From contig CAYMIN010000004.1 of NCBI GenBank assembly GCA_964390495.1, positions 115,992 through 179,991 of the forward strand: a DNA stretch of 64,000 nucleotides. Reading direction: 5' to 3'. Shown piece by piece: positions 56,192 through 63,792 of this stretch; within the stretch, counting starts at the first letter, position 1; each line of letters begins with the position of its first letter. A model generated the notes under the pieces. The model was not told where the DNA came from and did no database searches. It was given only the letters and a program-made list of their open reading frames with translations. The DNA is from UBA11051 sp964390495 (lineage in GTDB: Bacteria > Armatimonadota > Zipacnadia > Zipacnadales > UBA11051). A program made the position numbers and the translations under genes.

Positions 56192-58231
56192 TCAACTTAT
56201 GCGCAGATTGTCCGTCGCCTCGCCGTAGGCCTCCTGTAGCATCACGAACTCCGGAGTGCTTGCCGCATCGAAAGTAGCGCCTCGGCTGTCAACTGGATTC
56301 ACGATCTCCAGCGGCGTCGGGGCCAGAGCGGCGCACATTTGCGGCAGGTCGTAGTAGAGCAGACAGCCCCGGGCGATATCGGCCATGTGCGGCACCGTGT
56401 ACTCGCCGTCCCTGATCATTAGCTCATAGGACCACAGCGTATCCTGCAGCTTGACGCCGGCGAGCTCTGCATCGAGCACCGCGGCATGCAGCGCCCAGAT
56501 GCCGCCGCGCCCGCGGCCCTCAAGCACTATCTGCTCATATCCGCCCTCGTCGCGCAGGAAGCCGATTGCCGCCAGGATGTCGCGCACTCTTAGCCGCAGC
56601 AGCGGGAAGCCCATGATCTTGGTAAAGTATGCGGCGAACGCCTCCCGGCCCAGCAAGCGGGCGCTGTTGCCGGGCCGTTGCTCGAAATTGCCCCGGCCAT
56701 GGTGTCTGAGGTCAGAGAGGCCGGTCCCGCACACCGCTAGCAGCGCCAGGTCCTCGCCGTCTCGCACGGTGCTGCGGGCGAACTCCGCGTAGTTTGGTTC
56801 CTCCATCACTACCAGCCGCACCGCCTTGGTGTCCGGGCCGCTTTTCTTCGTGAATAGACCTGCATATAGCCCCGCCTCGGCCGCGATCAGTCTATAGTCT
56901 GTATCCTCCTCCGCCTCCAGGCCGATAGTGGCCGGCTCGAGGGGTTTCTGCTCCACGACCTCTATGGGCATAGCAATCCCCACCGACGCCGCAACCGCTC
57001 TCTGCACCTCTCGCTGTGGCTGCACGGTAGCCGGATCCGGCCTCTGCTTCTCGAATACCTCCAGGTTGATTTCATAGACCTTACGGCTGTCTGTAGCGTT
57101 AACCACCTGGCCGGTATCGGTGCAGTAGAGCTGCGCGTCGGGCAGGATATAGGGATCGGGATCCACCTCCACCTCGGAGGTGGGCATGTCGAGAAAGCGG
57201 CCGAACCACTCGACGGCGGCGTTACGGATTTGCGGGCTGAAGCCGTGGGTGCCGGCTCCGACAAACAGCTCGAAGCGCTCGGGCACGCCGAGCAGTCCGT
57301 AGGTCCGCCGGCAGAACTCGGCCGTCTCCTGGGCACCGTGGAGTGGGAAGTAGTCCTCCTCGGCGGCACAGATACGCAAAGCCCTGGGCGCGGTCATCGC
57401 CGCCATCTCGTGGTGGTCCAGGCCGGCGGCGAGCTGGCCGAAGATATTCTGCTCCCCATCGGCGATCATATCGCTTTCCTGCCGGGCCTGGAGCGAAGTC
57501 AGATAGCAGACCGGCGCGGCGGCCTTGATGCGCTCGTCAAGCGCCATCAGGTAGGTGGTCAGGGTGCCACCGCCCGAGCAGCCGGTGCAGCCCAGCCGCT
57601 CCCCGTCAACCTCGGGCCGCGACTGCAGGTAGTCGAGGCAACGCATCCCGTCGTAGATGCGGTACTTGGCGATATTGTGGCCGATTAGGTCGCACTGGTT
57701 GTCCATTTGGCTGTGCTCGCTGGTGCAGGGGCCGACTGTCGAGTCGCCGATGCCGGCATCATAGTACTGCACCCTTTCGCCCTGGCTGATCGGGTCATAG
57801 ATCAGGGCTACGAAGCCGTTGAGCGCCATCGCGATACCAACGGCCTGGTAGGGCTGGGCCATCCGCCCGTTGGCCGAGTGCCCACACGGCACCAGGATGC
57901 CGGGAACCTTACCGTCGAGGTCCTTGGGCACGTAAAGACTGGCCGTGACCAGGAAGTTGGGATGGCTTTGCAGGATCGTCTTCTCGATGGTGAAGGGGCC
58001 GCAGTCAATGGTGCCGGCGATGTCCGGGTTCAGCGGGGTACGTTCGGGGAAGCCTCCCAGCGCCGCCGTGAAGTACTCGCGCAGTTGCTGCTGGCGCGCT
58101 TGCCACTGCTCGCCGCTGGTTATCTCCTCGCGCCGTTGCTGGTTGGCGAAGTACAGCTTCTCTGCCATTACCGTCAGGTAATCCGGCAGCAGTGCGGCAT
58201 AGGGGCTTGCATCATCAGCTTGCTGGCTCAT
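56192..58231 (-). CDS. Large alpha/beta hydrolase, acetyl-xylan-esterase-like
   Basis: A 679-residue protein with no signal peptide. The first 350 residues form an alpha/beta hydrolase of the acetyl xylan esterase (AXE1-like) type: 'PGILVPCGHSANGR' (about 110-123), 'ALIYDPISQGER', nucleophile Ser219 in 'LGCTGCSGGGTLTTYL' and His in 'GAGTHGFSPQ' near 330. The second half repeats the outline of a hydrolase domain but its elbow reads 'LEGRGRGGIWALH', with Arg in the nucleophile position, so it looks inactive. I start at ATG 58231 (MSQQADDAS) with GAGGAG about ten nt upstream; GTG 58249 is an alternative. It is read from the region that holds the DnaA-box-like array. Confidence 0.75.
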   Translation of the reverse strand: MSQQADDASPYAALLPDYLTVMAEKLYFANQQRREEITSGEQWQARQQQLREYFTAALGGFPERTPLNPDIAGTIDCGPFTIEKTILQSHPNFLVTASLYVPKDLDGKVPGILVPCGHSANGRMAQPYQAVGIAMALNGFVALIYDPISQGERVQYYDAGIGDSTVGPCTSEHSQMDNQCDLIGHNIAKYRIYDGMRCLDYLQSRPEVDGERLGCTGCSGGGTLTTYLMALDERIKAAAPVCYLTSLQARQESDMIADGEQNIFGQLAAGLDHHEMAAMTAPRALRICAAEEDYFPLHGAQETAEFCRRTYGLLGVPERFELFVGAGTHGFSPQIRNAAVEWFGRFLDMPTSEVEVDPDPYILPDAQLYCTDTGQVVNATDSRKVYEINLEVFEKQRPDPATVQPQREVQRAVAASVGIAMPIEVVEQKPLEPATIGLEAEEDTDYRLIAAEAGLYAGLFTKKSGPDTKAVRLVVMEEPNYAEFARSTVRDGEDLALLAVCGTGLSDLRHHGRGNFEQRPGNSARLLGREAFAAYFTKIMGFPLLRLRVRDILAAIGFLRDEGGYEQIVLEGRGRGGIWALHAAVLDAELAGVKLQDTLWSYELMIRDGEYTVPHMADIARGCLLYYDLPQMCAALAPTPLEIVNPVDSRGATFDAASTPEFVMLQEAYGEATDNLRIS

Positions 58232-58249
58232 GTGGAATACGCTCCTCAC

Positions 58250-58333
58250 TTATCCACTGGTTTTCGACATTGCAGGGCCGGTTTTCCACAGCTTTGGGTG
58301 CCTTTCCGCAGCTTTTCCACATACTTTTCCACA
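58250..58333 (+). repeat. Phased array of six DnaA-box-like 9-mers
   Basis: Six 9-mers in the same orientation: TTATCCACT (58250), TTTTCGACA (58261), TTTTCCACA (58282), CTTTCCGCA (58302), TTTTCCACA (58313), TTTTCCACA (58325). Three match the DnaA-box consensus TTWTNCACA exactly and the others differ at one to three positions. Start-to-start distances are 11, 21, 20, 11 and 12 bp, close to one or two helical turns. The array fills most of the 115-bp gap between the tsaD stop and the hydrolase start. Confidence 0.65.
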
Positions 58334-58346
58334 AGGTGTGGCATCA

Positions 58347-59402
58347 TCAGCACGCTCTGGGCATTGCCGAGAATACCTCGAGATCGAGGTTATCCGGTCC
58401 GCCCTTCATCAGCAGATGGTATCCGGCCACCGCCACCATCACCGCATTGTCGGTGCACAGCTCCGGCGGCGGGCAGTGCAGCTCCACACCGGCGCCCGCA
58501 CAGTCCTCGCTCAGCTTCTCCCGCAGCAGCCGATTAGCCGCCACGCCCCCGGCGATGGCAAGGTGCTGCACGCCGGTGCAGGCGAGGGCCTGCATGGTAT
58601 TGCGTACCAGGGTGTCCACCACCGCTGCCTGGAAGCTCGCTGCCAGGTCAGCCACGGTTTGCCCATCGGGTGGCGCTTGGTCTTCCCCTTGAAGCTCCTG
58701 AAGCTGCCTGATGAGGGCGGTCTTGAGGCCGCTGAAGCTGAAATCGAGGCTGTCGGACACCTGCGGGCGGGGCAAATCGAAGGCCTGGGGATTACCTGCT
58801 GCGGCCGCTTTCTGTATCGCCGGCCCGCCGGGGTAGCCGAGGCCCAGTACCCGCGCCGCTTTGTCAAAGGCCTCCCCTGCTGCATCATCGCGGGTCAGGC
58901 CTATGACCTGGTAATCGGTGACATCGGCTATGGTCACCAGGTCGCTGTGGCCGCCGGAGACGATCAGACAGACCGCCGGCAAGTCCTGGTCTCGCAGCGG
59001 CTTCTCACAGACATCGGCAAAATTGGCCGCGACATGTGCCTGCAGGTGATTGACGCCGACCAGCGGCAGTCCGGTCGCTGCATGATAGGCCTTGGCCGCG
59101 CTGACACCGACCAGCAGCGACCCGATCAGCCCCGGCCCGTTAGTCACGGCAATGCCGCCGAGATCAGCGAAACTGACTTGAGCCTCATCGAGCGCCTGCT
59201 GGGTAACGCCGGTTAGTAGCTCGGTATGCTTGCGGGAGGCGATCTCCGGGACGATGCCGCCGAACAGTGAGTGAATCTGCTCCTGGGAGGCGATGATAGA
59301 GCTGAGCACCTGCCGCCCGTCTCTGACCACCGCCGTGGCGGTCTCATCACAGGAGGTCTCGAGGCCCAGAATCAGCTTCTCAGATGCACACGCGCACGTC
59401 AT
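58347..59402 (-). CDS. tsaD: tRNA N6-adenosine threonylcarbamoyltransferase TsaD
   Basis: A 351-residue TsaD/Kae1 ATPase-fold protein. 'ILGLETSCDETATAVV' is the first phosphate loop, His119 and His123 in 'VNHLQAHVAANF' bind the catalytic metal, and 'CLIVSGGHSDLV', 'LGYPGGPAIQ' and 'IAGGVAANRLLRE' are conserved. It transfers the threonylcarbamoyl group to A37 of ANN-decoding tRNAs. Length is normal. Its start overlaps the rimI end by 23 bp, so it is the last gene of the tsaE-tsaB-rimI-tsaD operon. Confidence 0.97.
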   Translation of the reverse strand: MTCACASEKLILGLETSCDETATAVVRDGRQVLSSIIASQEQIHSLFGGIVPEIASRKHTELLTGVTQQALDEAQVSFADLGGIAVTNGPGLIGSLLVGVSAAKAYHAATGLPLVGVNHLQAHVAANFADVCEKPLRDQDLPAVCLIVSGGHSDLVTIADVTDYQVIGLTRDDAAGEAFDKAARVLGLGYPGGPAIQKAAAAGNPQAFDLPRPQVSDSLDFSFSGLKTALIRQLQELQGEDQAPPDGQTVADLAASFQAAVVDTLVRNTMQALACTGVQHLAIAGGVAANRLLREKLSEDCAGAGVELHCPPPELCTDNAVMVAVAGYHLLMKGGPDNLDLEVFSAMPRAC

Positions 59403-59940
59403 GTTGGTGGCGTCTTCTCCAGTCGGCGCAGAGCTGCTCGATGGCTTGGCGGCGCGCTAGGTGCTGCAGGTCGCTGATTTCGGCGACTATAGCGTCCTCG
59501 TCGGTGTCTCGGTAGTAGTTCTTGCGGATCCTGACCGGCGCGAAGCCCAACTTGGCATAGAGGGCCTGTGCGGCTTGATTGCTGGTCCGGTATTCCAGTG
59601 TCACATAAGTTCCGCCCAGGGCGACGACCTTGCCTAGCAGCGTCAGGGCCAGCAGTTCGCCCAGCCCCATGCGCTGGTACTCAGGGTCCACGGCCAGGGT
59701 GGTGATATGGGCCTCGCCGGCATAGTAGTGAGCGCCGATATAGCCGGCCAACTCCCCATTGACCTCCAGGGCCAGGTAGATCTTCCGCTGTTTAGGCCCC
59801 TCCAGGTCTGCGCGCATAGTCTGGGGACGCCAGGGCGAACTGAAGCACTGGTACTCTATCACCATTATGTCCCACAGGTCCGCTATGGTAGCGGATCGCA
59901 CCAGCACACTATAGGCAGGGCTTGACTCGACTTGGGCCAT
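59380..59940 (-). CDS. rimI: Ribosomal-protein-alanine N-acetyltransferase RimI-like
   Basis: A 186-residue GNAT acetyltransferase. 'EAHITTLAVDPEYQRMGLGELL' (split: ITTLAVDPEYQ, RMGLGELL) is the acetyl-CoA loop, and 'TLEYRTSNQAAQALYAKLGF' is the RimI-type end. RimI acetylates the N-terminus of ribosomal protein S18 in E. coli. I start at ATG 59940 with GAGG about eight nt upstream, where the tsaB stop lies; a TTG further up is less likely. It lies between tsaB and tsaD, the usual position in many bacteria. The C-terminus extends about 20 residues beyond the core. Confidence 0.92.
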   Translation of the reverse strand: MAQVESSPAYSVLVRSATIADLWDIMVIEYQCFSSPWRPQTMRADLEGPKQRKIYLALEVNGELAGYIGAHYYAGEAHITTLAVDPEYQRMGLGELLALTLLGKVVALGGTYVTLEYRTSNQAAQALYAKLGFAPVRIRKNYYRDTDEDAIVAEISDLQHLARRQAIEQLCADWRRRHQHDVRVCI

Positions 59941-59953
59941 GCTGCTCGCCTCG

Positions 59954-60625
59954 TCAATCAATCCTGATGCCGTGGGTCCGTTCAGCCTGGGATTGCAGTA
60001 TATATTGGGGCCTGAGAGCGGCCACCTGCTCGAAGCTGTATCGCTGCGGCCACTGCGCCAGCTTCAGCACCACACTGGCCCGGGCCACATCATCGGGCGG
60101 AGCGACTACCTCCAGTTCGCCGAGCCGTTGATCGCTGCCGGCCGCCTCCGCGAGGCCGTTGCCGGTGACCAAGTCCGCGTTTCGTATCATTTCGTAAAGC
60201 TGCTCATGGGCGACCAGTTGCACAGGCACCTGCTCGGCCACGGTATCGCCCTTTACCGCATGGACGCCCGCACACACATACCCGACGCGGGCCTTCTGTA
60301 CCACGGCCACGTTGGCGGCCTCCGCCCCGCAGCTCAGGGCCAGGACCGGCTGTGTGGGGACGCCGACTACCGGCACTTCCAGCGCGTGTCCCAAGGCCTT
60401 GGCAGTCGTCACTCCGATGCGCAGGCCGGTGAAGCTGCCGGGGCCGGACGATACCGCGATCCCGTCAAGGCTCAGGTCGCTATCCAGGATTCGCAGTATG
60501 CGCGGCATCAGCTCGTCACACAGTACCAGCCGGCTGCAGAAGCTGTCCTCGGCATGCAACCGGCCGTCGCAGACCACGGCCACGCTGCTGGTGTCATCGG
60601 ATGTCTCGAGGCCTAGCCGGCGCAT
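59954..60625 (-). CDS. tsaB: tRNA threonylcarbamoyladenosine biosynthesis protein TsaB
   Basis: A 223-residue TsaB. 'RRLGLETSDDTSSVAVV' and 'GIAVSSGPGSFTGLRIGVTTAKAL' (split: VSSGPGSFTGLRIG, TTAKAL) are its hallmarks. It is an inactive paralogue of TsaD that binds TsaD and TsaE to build the t6A complex. Its start overlaps the tsaE end by 13 bp. The start MRRLGLETS gives the expected short N-terminus. Confidence 0.95.
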   Translation of the reverse strand: MRRLGLETSDDTSSVAVVCDGRLHAEDSFCSRLVLCDELMPRILRILDSDLSLDGIAVSSGPGSFTGLRIGVTTAKALGHALEVPVVGVPTQPVLALSCGAEAANVAVVQKARVGYVCAGVHAVKGDTVAEQVPVQLVAHEQLYEMIRNADLVTGNGLAEAAGSDQRLGELEVVAPPDDVARASVVLKLAQWPQRYSFEQVAALRPQYILQSQAERTHGIRID

Positions 60626-61110
60626 TCTCTCAAGGCTTTCAGCATTGCTTGATGTCGCGGATTGGCGGGCGTGAAGTGCAGCCGCCGGCCTTCGCCCTCG
60701 TAGTCTATCCGGATGCGCAGGGCCTCGGGTGGCAGGACCTCCGTAACCCTATCGGCCCATTCCAGGGCCACAGCACCATGCTCCAGCCACTCGTAGAGGC
60801 CCGCCTCCTCCAGCTCGTCGGGACTCTGCAGGCGATAGGCGTCGGCGTGGTAGAGATATACCGGCCCGGGGTGACGGCGCATCACGATAAACGAGGGGCT
60901 AGCGACCCGGCCTGCCACGCCCATGCCTGCGGCCAGTCCGCTGACGAAGCAGGTCTTGCCTGCGCCCAGCGGCCCGCTCAAGGCCAGGCAGTCGCCTGTT
61001 CGCACCAGCTTGCCCAGGCACCTGCCCAGCCGTAATGTTGCCTCGGCGCAGGCGGCGAAAAAGCTTTCCGTTTCGGCCTCTATCTGTTCACAGTTGACTT
61101 CTCCGGACAT
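60613..61110 (-). CDS. tsaE: tRNA threonylcarbamoyladenosine biosynthesis ATPase TsaE
   Basis: A 165-residue P-loop protein with Walker A 'GPLGAGKT' at residues 46-53 and the TsaE-specific 'SPSFIVMRRH', 'YHADAYRL' and 'VALEWADRV' blocks. It binds the TsaB-TsaD dimer and its ATPase resets the t6A complex. It is the first gene of the minus-strand tsaE-tsaB-rimI-tsaD operon and is divergent from the membrane-protein gene at 61233. Confidence 0.96.
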   Translation of the reverse strand: MSGEVNCEQIEAETESFFAACAEATLRLGRCLGKLVRTGDCLALSGPLGAGKTCFVSGLAAGMGVAGRVASPSFIVMRRHPGPVYLYHADAYRLQSPDELEEAGLYEWLEHGAVALEWADRVTEVLPPEALRIRIDYEGEGRRLHFTPANPRHQAMLKALRECAG

Positions 61111-61165
61111 TGCTGCGAGTTTCGCTGTTGGTGGTGTACTTACCTTCCCTGGTTAGTGTCTGTGG

Positions 61166-61194
61166 TTGACCGCTGGCCGACGCCGCTTTATACT
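61166..61194 (+). promoter_or_regulatory. Sigma70-type promoter for the gene at 61233
   Basis: TTGACC (61166-61171), a 17-nt spacer and TATACT (61189-61194) lie 38 bp before the GTG start. Five of six bases match in each box. Transcription would start near 61201. Confidence 0.75.
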
Positions 61195-61232
61195 AGTTGC
61201 TCAAAGCAACCGTAACACACTGGAGGTCGGCT

Positions 61233-61832
61233 GTGGAATCCGAGGCGACGGTCCGCCGCAACAACATCATCGGCCTGGTGGTGGCGATTGCCCTCGTGGC
61301 CGGCGGTTTTATCTACGGCTACACCCGACCGCATGTGGCTCCTGACAGGACCGATGGGGCGGCTGCTGTGCACCAGCCGCAAGCCGAGACGCAGGCGGCA
61401 CCTGTAGCTGAAGCTCCCATATCCGAAGCCGCCGGCGGACCGGAACAAGGTACGGAGCCGCCGAAGCAGGACGCGGCTGGCGTCCCACCAGTCCCCTCGG
61501 TTGCTAATGCTGTGGAGCCGGAGGTCGCGGAGCGGATCAGCGAGGACCACTACATCAACATCTGCGCGGAGATAGTCGTCGCCGCGCAGGGCTTCAAGAA
61601 CTCCGGCCAGGGTAATGAGGAGCTTATCGCCTACATCCCTGACTTGCTGGCAGAGGCAGGCGTAACCGAGCAGGCCTTCGAGGAAACCACGGACCGGGTA
61701 AGCAGCGACCCCCAGCGGGCCGAGCGCGTCGCCAAGGAGATCCTTAAGCGAGTTGAGGCCCGCACCGGCCTCAAAATGGATATAAAGGTACTGCCAATCA
61801 TGAACCCCGACATGGCCGTCGAGGATCAGTAG
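61233..61832 (+). CDS. Single-pass membrane protein of unknown function
   Basis: A 199-residue protein. A short cytoplasmic segment (VESEATVRRNN) is followed by one membrane helix (about 12-32, 'IIGLVVAIALVAGGFIYGY'), a Pro/Ala/Glu-rich linker (about 35-100) and a small helical domain at the C-terminus (about 100-190, 'DHYINICAEIVVAAQGF', 'RVAKEILKRVEARTGL'). No family is recognised. The GTG start is decided by GGAGG six nt upstream, and a strong promoter lies before it. It may be periplasmic and stress-related or a scaffold; nothing in the sequence fixes its role. Confidence 0.65.
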   Translation: MESEATVRRNNIIGLVVAIALVAGGFIYGYTRPHVAPDRTDGAAAVHQPQAETQAAPVAEAPISEAAGGPEQGTEPPKQDAAGVPPVPSVANAVEPEVAERISEDHYINICAEIVVAAQGFKNSGQGNEELIAYIPDLLAEAGVTEQAFEETTDRVSSDPQRAERVAKEILKRVEARTGLKMDIKVLPIMNPDMAVEDQ

Positions 61833-61937
61833 CGGCCGGCGGCCAGGCTCAGTATCAGCCCCATCGCGCAGGTCGGGCGTCCCGCAGGCCTTGAGCGAAG
61901 TCGCAGGGCAGCCCGACATCGAGACGAGAGCAGGCCC

Positions 61938-62792
61938 ATGCACCGAATTATCTTCGCCGACTCCCAGCAGATGCCCGAGCTATCCGATGCCAGCGTGCAT
62001 CTGGTCGTGACCTCCCCGCCGTACTGGTGCATCAAGGACTACGACCATCCCGCGCAGATTGGCCGCTCGCAGGGCTACCAGGAATACCTGGCTTCGCTGA
62101 CCAACGTCCTGCGCGAGTGTCACCGGGTTTTGCACCCCGGCTGCCGGATGGCGATCAACATCGGCGATCAGTACCTGAGAGCGGCCGAGCACGGTCGCTA
62201 TCGCGTGCAGCCGATCCCCGCCGACCTGTGTGTCATCGGCCGCGAGCTGGACTTTGACTTCATGGGCAACATCATCTGGCGCAAGATCTCCACCACCAAC
62301 ACCAGCGGCGGCGGGGAGTGGATGGGCTCGACCTATTACCCACGCGACGGCCACATCACCTACGAGCACGAGTATATCCTGCTGTTCCGCAAACAGGGGA
62401 AATGGCCGGGACCGGTCAGTGACGCGGCGAAGGAGAAAAGCCGCCTGACCAAACAGCAGCGCTCGCAGTGGTTCCGAGGCGTCTGGGACGACATTCCTCC
62501 GGAGCGGCAGAACGGGCATGTGGCGATGTTTCCGGTGGAGCTGCCGCGCCGCCTGATTAAGATGTACACCTTCTGGGGCGAGACGGTCCTGGACCCTTTC
62601 ATGGGCAGCGGCAGCACCGCATTGGCGGCTTCGTTGGAGGGCCGGCAGTCTATCGGCTACGAGATCAATGGCGACTTCGAGTGGATGATCCGTGAGAAGT
62701 TCGGCCTGGAAGCGGATAGCGAGCTCGAGTTCATCCAGCCCGACCGCGCCGGCGCCGCTAGCTCTTCCCCGCCAGCCTCGGCATCGTCTTGA
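61938..62792 (+). CDS. Orphan DNA methyltransferase (N4-cytosine/N6-adenine, beta class)
   Basis: A 284-residue DNA amino-methyltransferase. Catalytic motif IV 'VTSPPYWCIKDYD' (about 30-42) precedes the SAM motif I 'DPFMGSGSTALAAS' (about 221-234), the beta-class order. The TSPPYW form is most common among N4-cytosine enzymes. 'RVLHPGCRMAINIGDQY' fits the conserved middle. No restriction endonuclease, specificity subunit or toxin is adjacent, so it is probably a solitary regulatory-type or cell-cycle-type methylase. Recognition sequence unknown. It is convergent with the GntR gene at 62828. Confidence 0.88.
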   Translation: MHRIIFADSQQMPELSDASVHLVVTSPPYWCIKDYDHPAQIGRSQGYQEYLASLTNVLRECHRVLHPGCRMAINIGDQYLRAAEHGRYRVQPIPADLCVIGRELDFDFMGNIIWRKISTTNTSGGGEWMGSTYYPRDGHITYEHEYILLFRKQGKWPGPVSDAAKEKSRLTKQQRSQWFRGVWDDIPPERQNGHVAMFPVELPRRLIKMYTFWGETVLDPFMGSGSTALAASLEGRQSIGYEINGDFEWMIREKFGLEADSELEFIQPDRAGAASSSPPASASS

Positions 62793-62827
62793 GTGGCTGT
62801 TTCACTCGGCTTGCCACGGGTATCATC

Positions 62828-63604
62828 TCAGTCAGGAGTGGAGAGACGAACCTCCAGGTCATAGCGATCACCGCGCCAGACCGATTGCACATAGTCCAGA
62901 GGTACTCCGTGGTCGTCATTGTCGGTGCCGCTGATGGCGAAGACGGGTGCTTCTTCAGCGATCTGCAGCATGCGTGCCTCCTCGGCGGTAGCCGCGCGCG
63001 TACGGATAATGCGGTGAGAGCCGCCGTACTTGATACCGTAGCGGGCCTCGAGAATCGGGACCACAGGGACAGCCAGGTTTTCTTCATCGAGACCGGGAGT
63101 TCTACTGACGGGGATCCAGCAGCACTGCACGCCTACGGGGTCGCCATTAGCCATACGGAGGCGGCGAATCTCCCAGACCGCACTGGTCTTTGCCAGGCCC
63201 AGAGCATGTCGCACGTTAGGTCCGGGGCGCACGGCTTCTACGCTTAGCATTCTAAAGCCGGGCACAACCCCGCTGGCCTGCATATCTTTGGTGGTGGAAG
63301 CCAGGTGTCTCACGTCAATCTTCAGCCGCGGTCGGCGCACGAAGGTGCCGCGCCCTTTCTCGCGGTAGATCAAGCCCTCGCGCTCCAGCATCTCAAGAGC
63401 GTGCCGAACCGTAGCGCGCGCAACCTCGAAGAGCTTGCACAATCGCGTCTCAGAAGGGAGAAGCACCTCACCCTCCTGCAAGCGGGCCCCGGCATCATCA
63501 ATTGCTTCCCGCAGTGTTTGAGCTATCTGGTAGTAGTAGGGGACGGGAACGTTTTTGTTGATGCTTCGGCCATTGACATCCAGGTGGACCATACCGCCAC
63601 TCAT
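62828..63604 (-). CDS. GntR-family transcription regulator (HutC/UTRA subfamily)
   Basis: A 258-residue regulator. The N-terminal winged helix (about 20-90) has 'VPYYYQIAQTLREAI', 'LLPSETRLCKLFEVARATVR' and 'LEREGLIYREKGRGTFV', the GntR pattern. The rest (about 105-255, 'WEIRRLRMANGDPVGVQCCWIP', split at 22: WEIRRLRMANGD and VGVQCCWIP) is a UTRA effector domain, so it belongs to the HutC subfamily that binds GT-N-TA-N-AC sites and senses sugars or organic acids. A perfect GTCTATAC site lies 26 bp upstream of its own ATG. It faces a pilin-like gene across 188 bp. Confidence 0.9.
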   Translation of the reverse strand: MSGGMVHLDVNGRSINKNVPVPYYYQIAQTLREAIDDAGARLQEGEVLLPSETRLCKLFEVARATVRHALEMLEREGLIYREKGRGTFVRRPRLKIDVRHLASTTKDMQASGVVPGFRMLSVEAVRPGPNVRHALGLAKTSAVWEIRRLRMANGDPVGVQCCWIPVSRTPGLDEENLAVPVVPILEARYGIKYGGSHRIIRTRAATAEEARMLQIAEEAPVFAISGTDNDDHGVPLDYVQSVWRGDRYDLEVRLSTPD

Positions 63605-63617
63605 AGCCTATTCCAGA

Positions 63618-63663
63618 TGATTGTATTCTTGTCTATACAGCCAGCGAGTAGGTGATTGTATTC
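63618..63663. repeat. TGATTGTATTC direct repeat
   Basis: Two identical 11-mers, 63618-63628 and 63653-63663, start 35 bp apart and flank the HutC-like operator at 63631-63638. The second overlaps the predicted gntR transcription start. Confidence 0.6.
63631..63638. promoter_or_regulatory. HutC-type operator candidate upstream of gntR
   Basis: GTCTATAC matches GT-N-TA-N-AC, the operator signature described for the HutC group of GntR regulators, within TGTCTATACA (63630-63639). It lies downstream of the predicted gntR start site, a position expected for autorepression. Confidence 0.55.
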
Positions 63664-63665
63664 GC

Positions 63666-63694
63666 ATAATGGCACAGTTGTGTGGCTCTGTCAA
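63666..63694 (-). promoter_or_regulatory. Promoter of the gntR gene
   Basis: The minus strand reads a perfect TTGACA (63694-63689), a 17-nt spacer and CATTAT (63671-63666), four of six at -10. The start point would be near 63659, with a leader of about 55 nt containing the operator candidate and both direct repeats. Confidence 0.65.
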
Positions 63695-63722
63695 ATTATA
63701 GATGGTATCAGGAAATCAGGTC

Positions 63723-63751
63723 TTGACCGTGAGGAAGGATGGTGATAAGAT
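63723..63751 (+). promoter_or_regulatory. Promoter of the second pilin-like gene
   Basis: TTGACC (63723-63728), a 17-nt spacer and TAAGAT (63746-63751); five and four of six bases match. The predicted start (about 63758) falls inside the second HutC-like site, GTCCAGAC at 63752-63759 (one mismatch to GT-N-TA-N-AC), so a bound repressor would block initiation. Confidence 0.55.
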
Positions 63752-63792
63752 GTCCAGACGTCTAATCAAGCCCTAGAAGGAGGCTGTGCACA

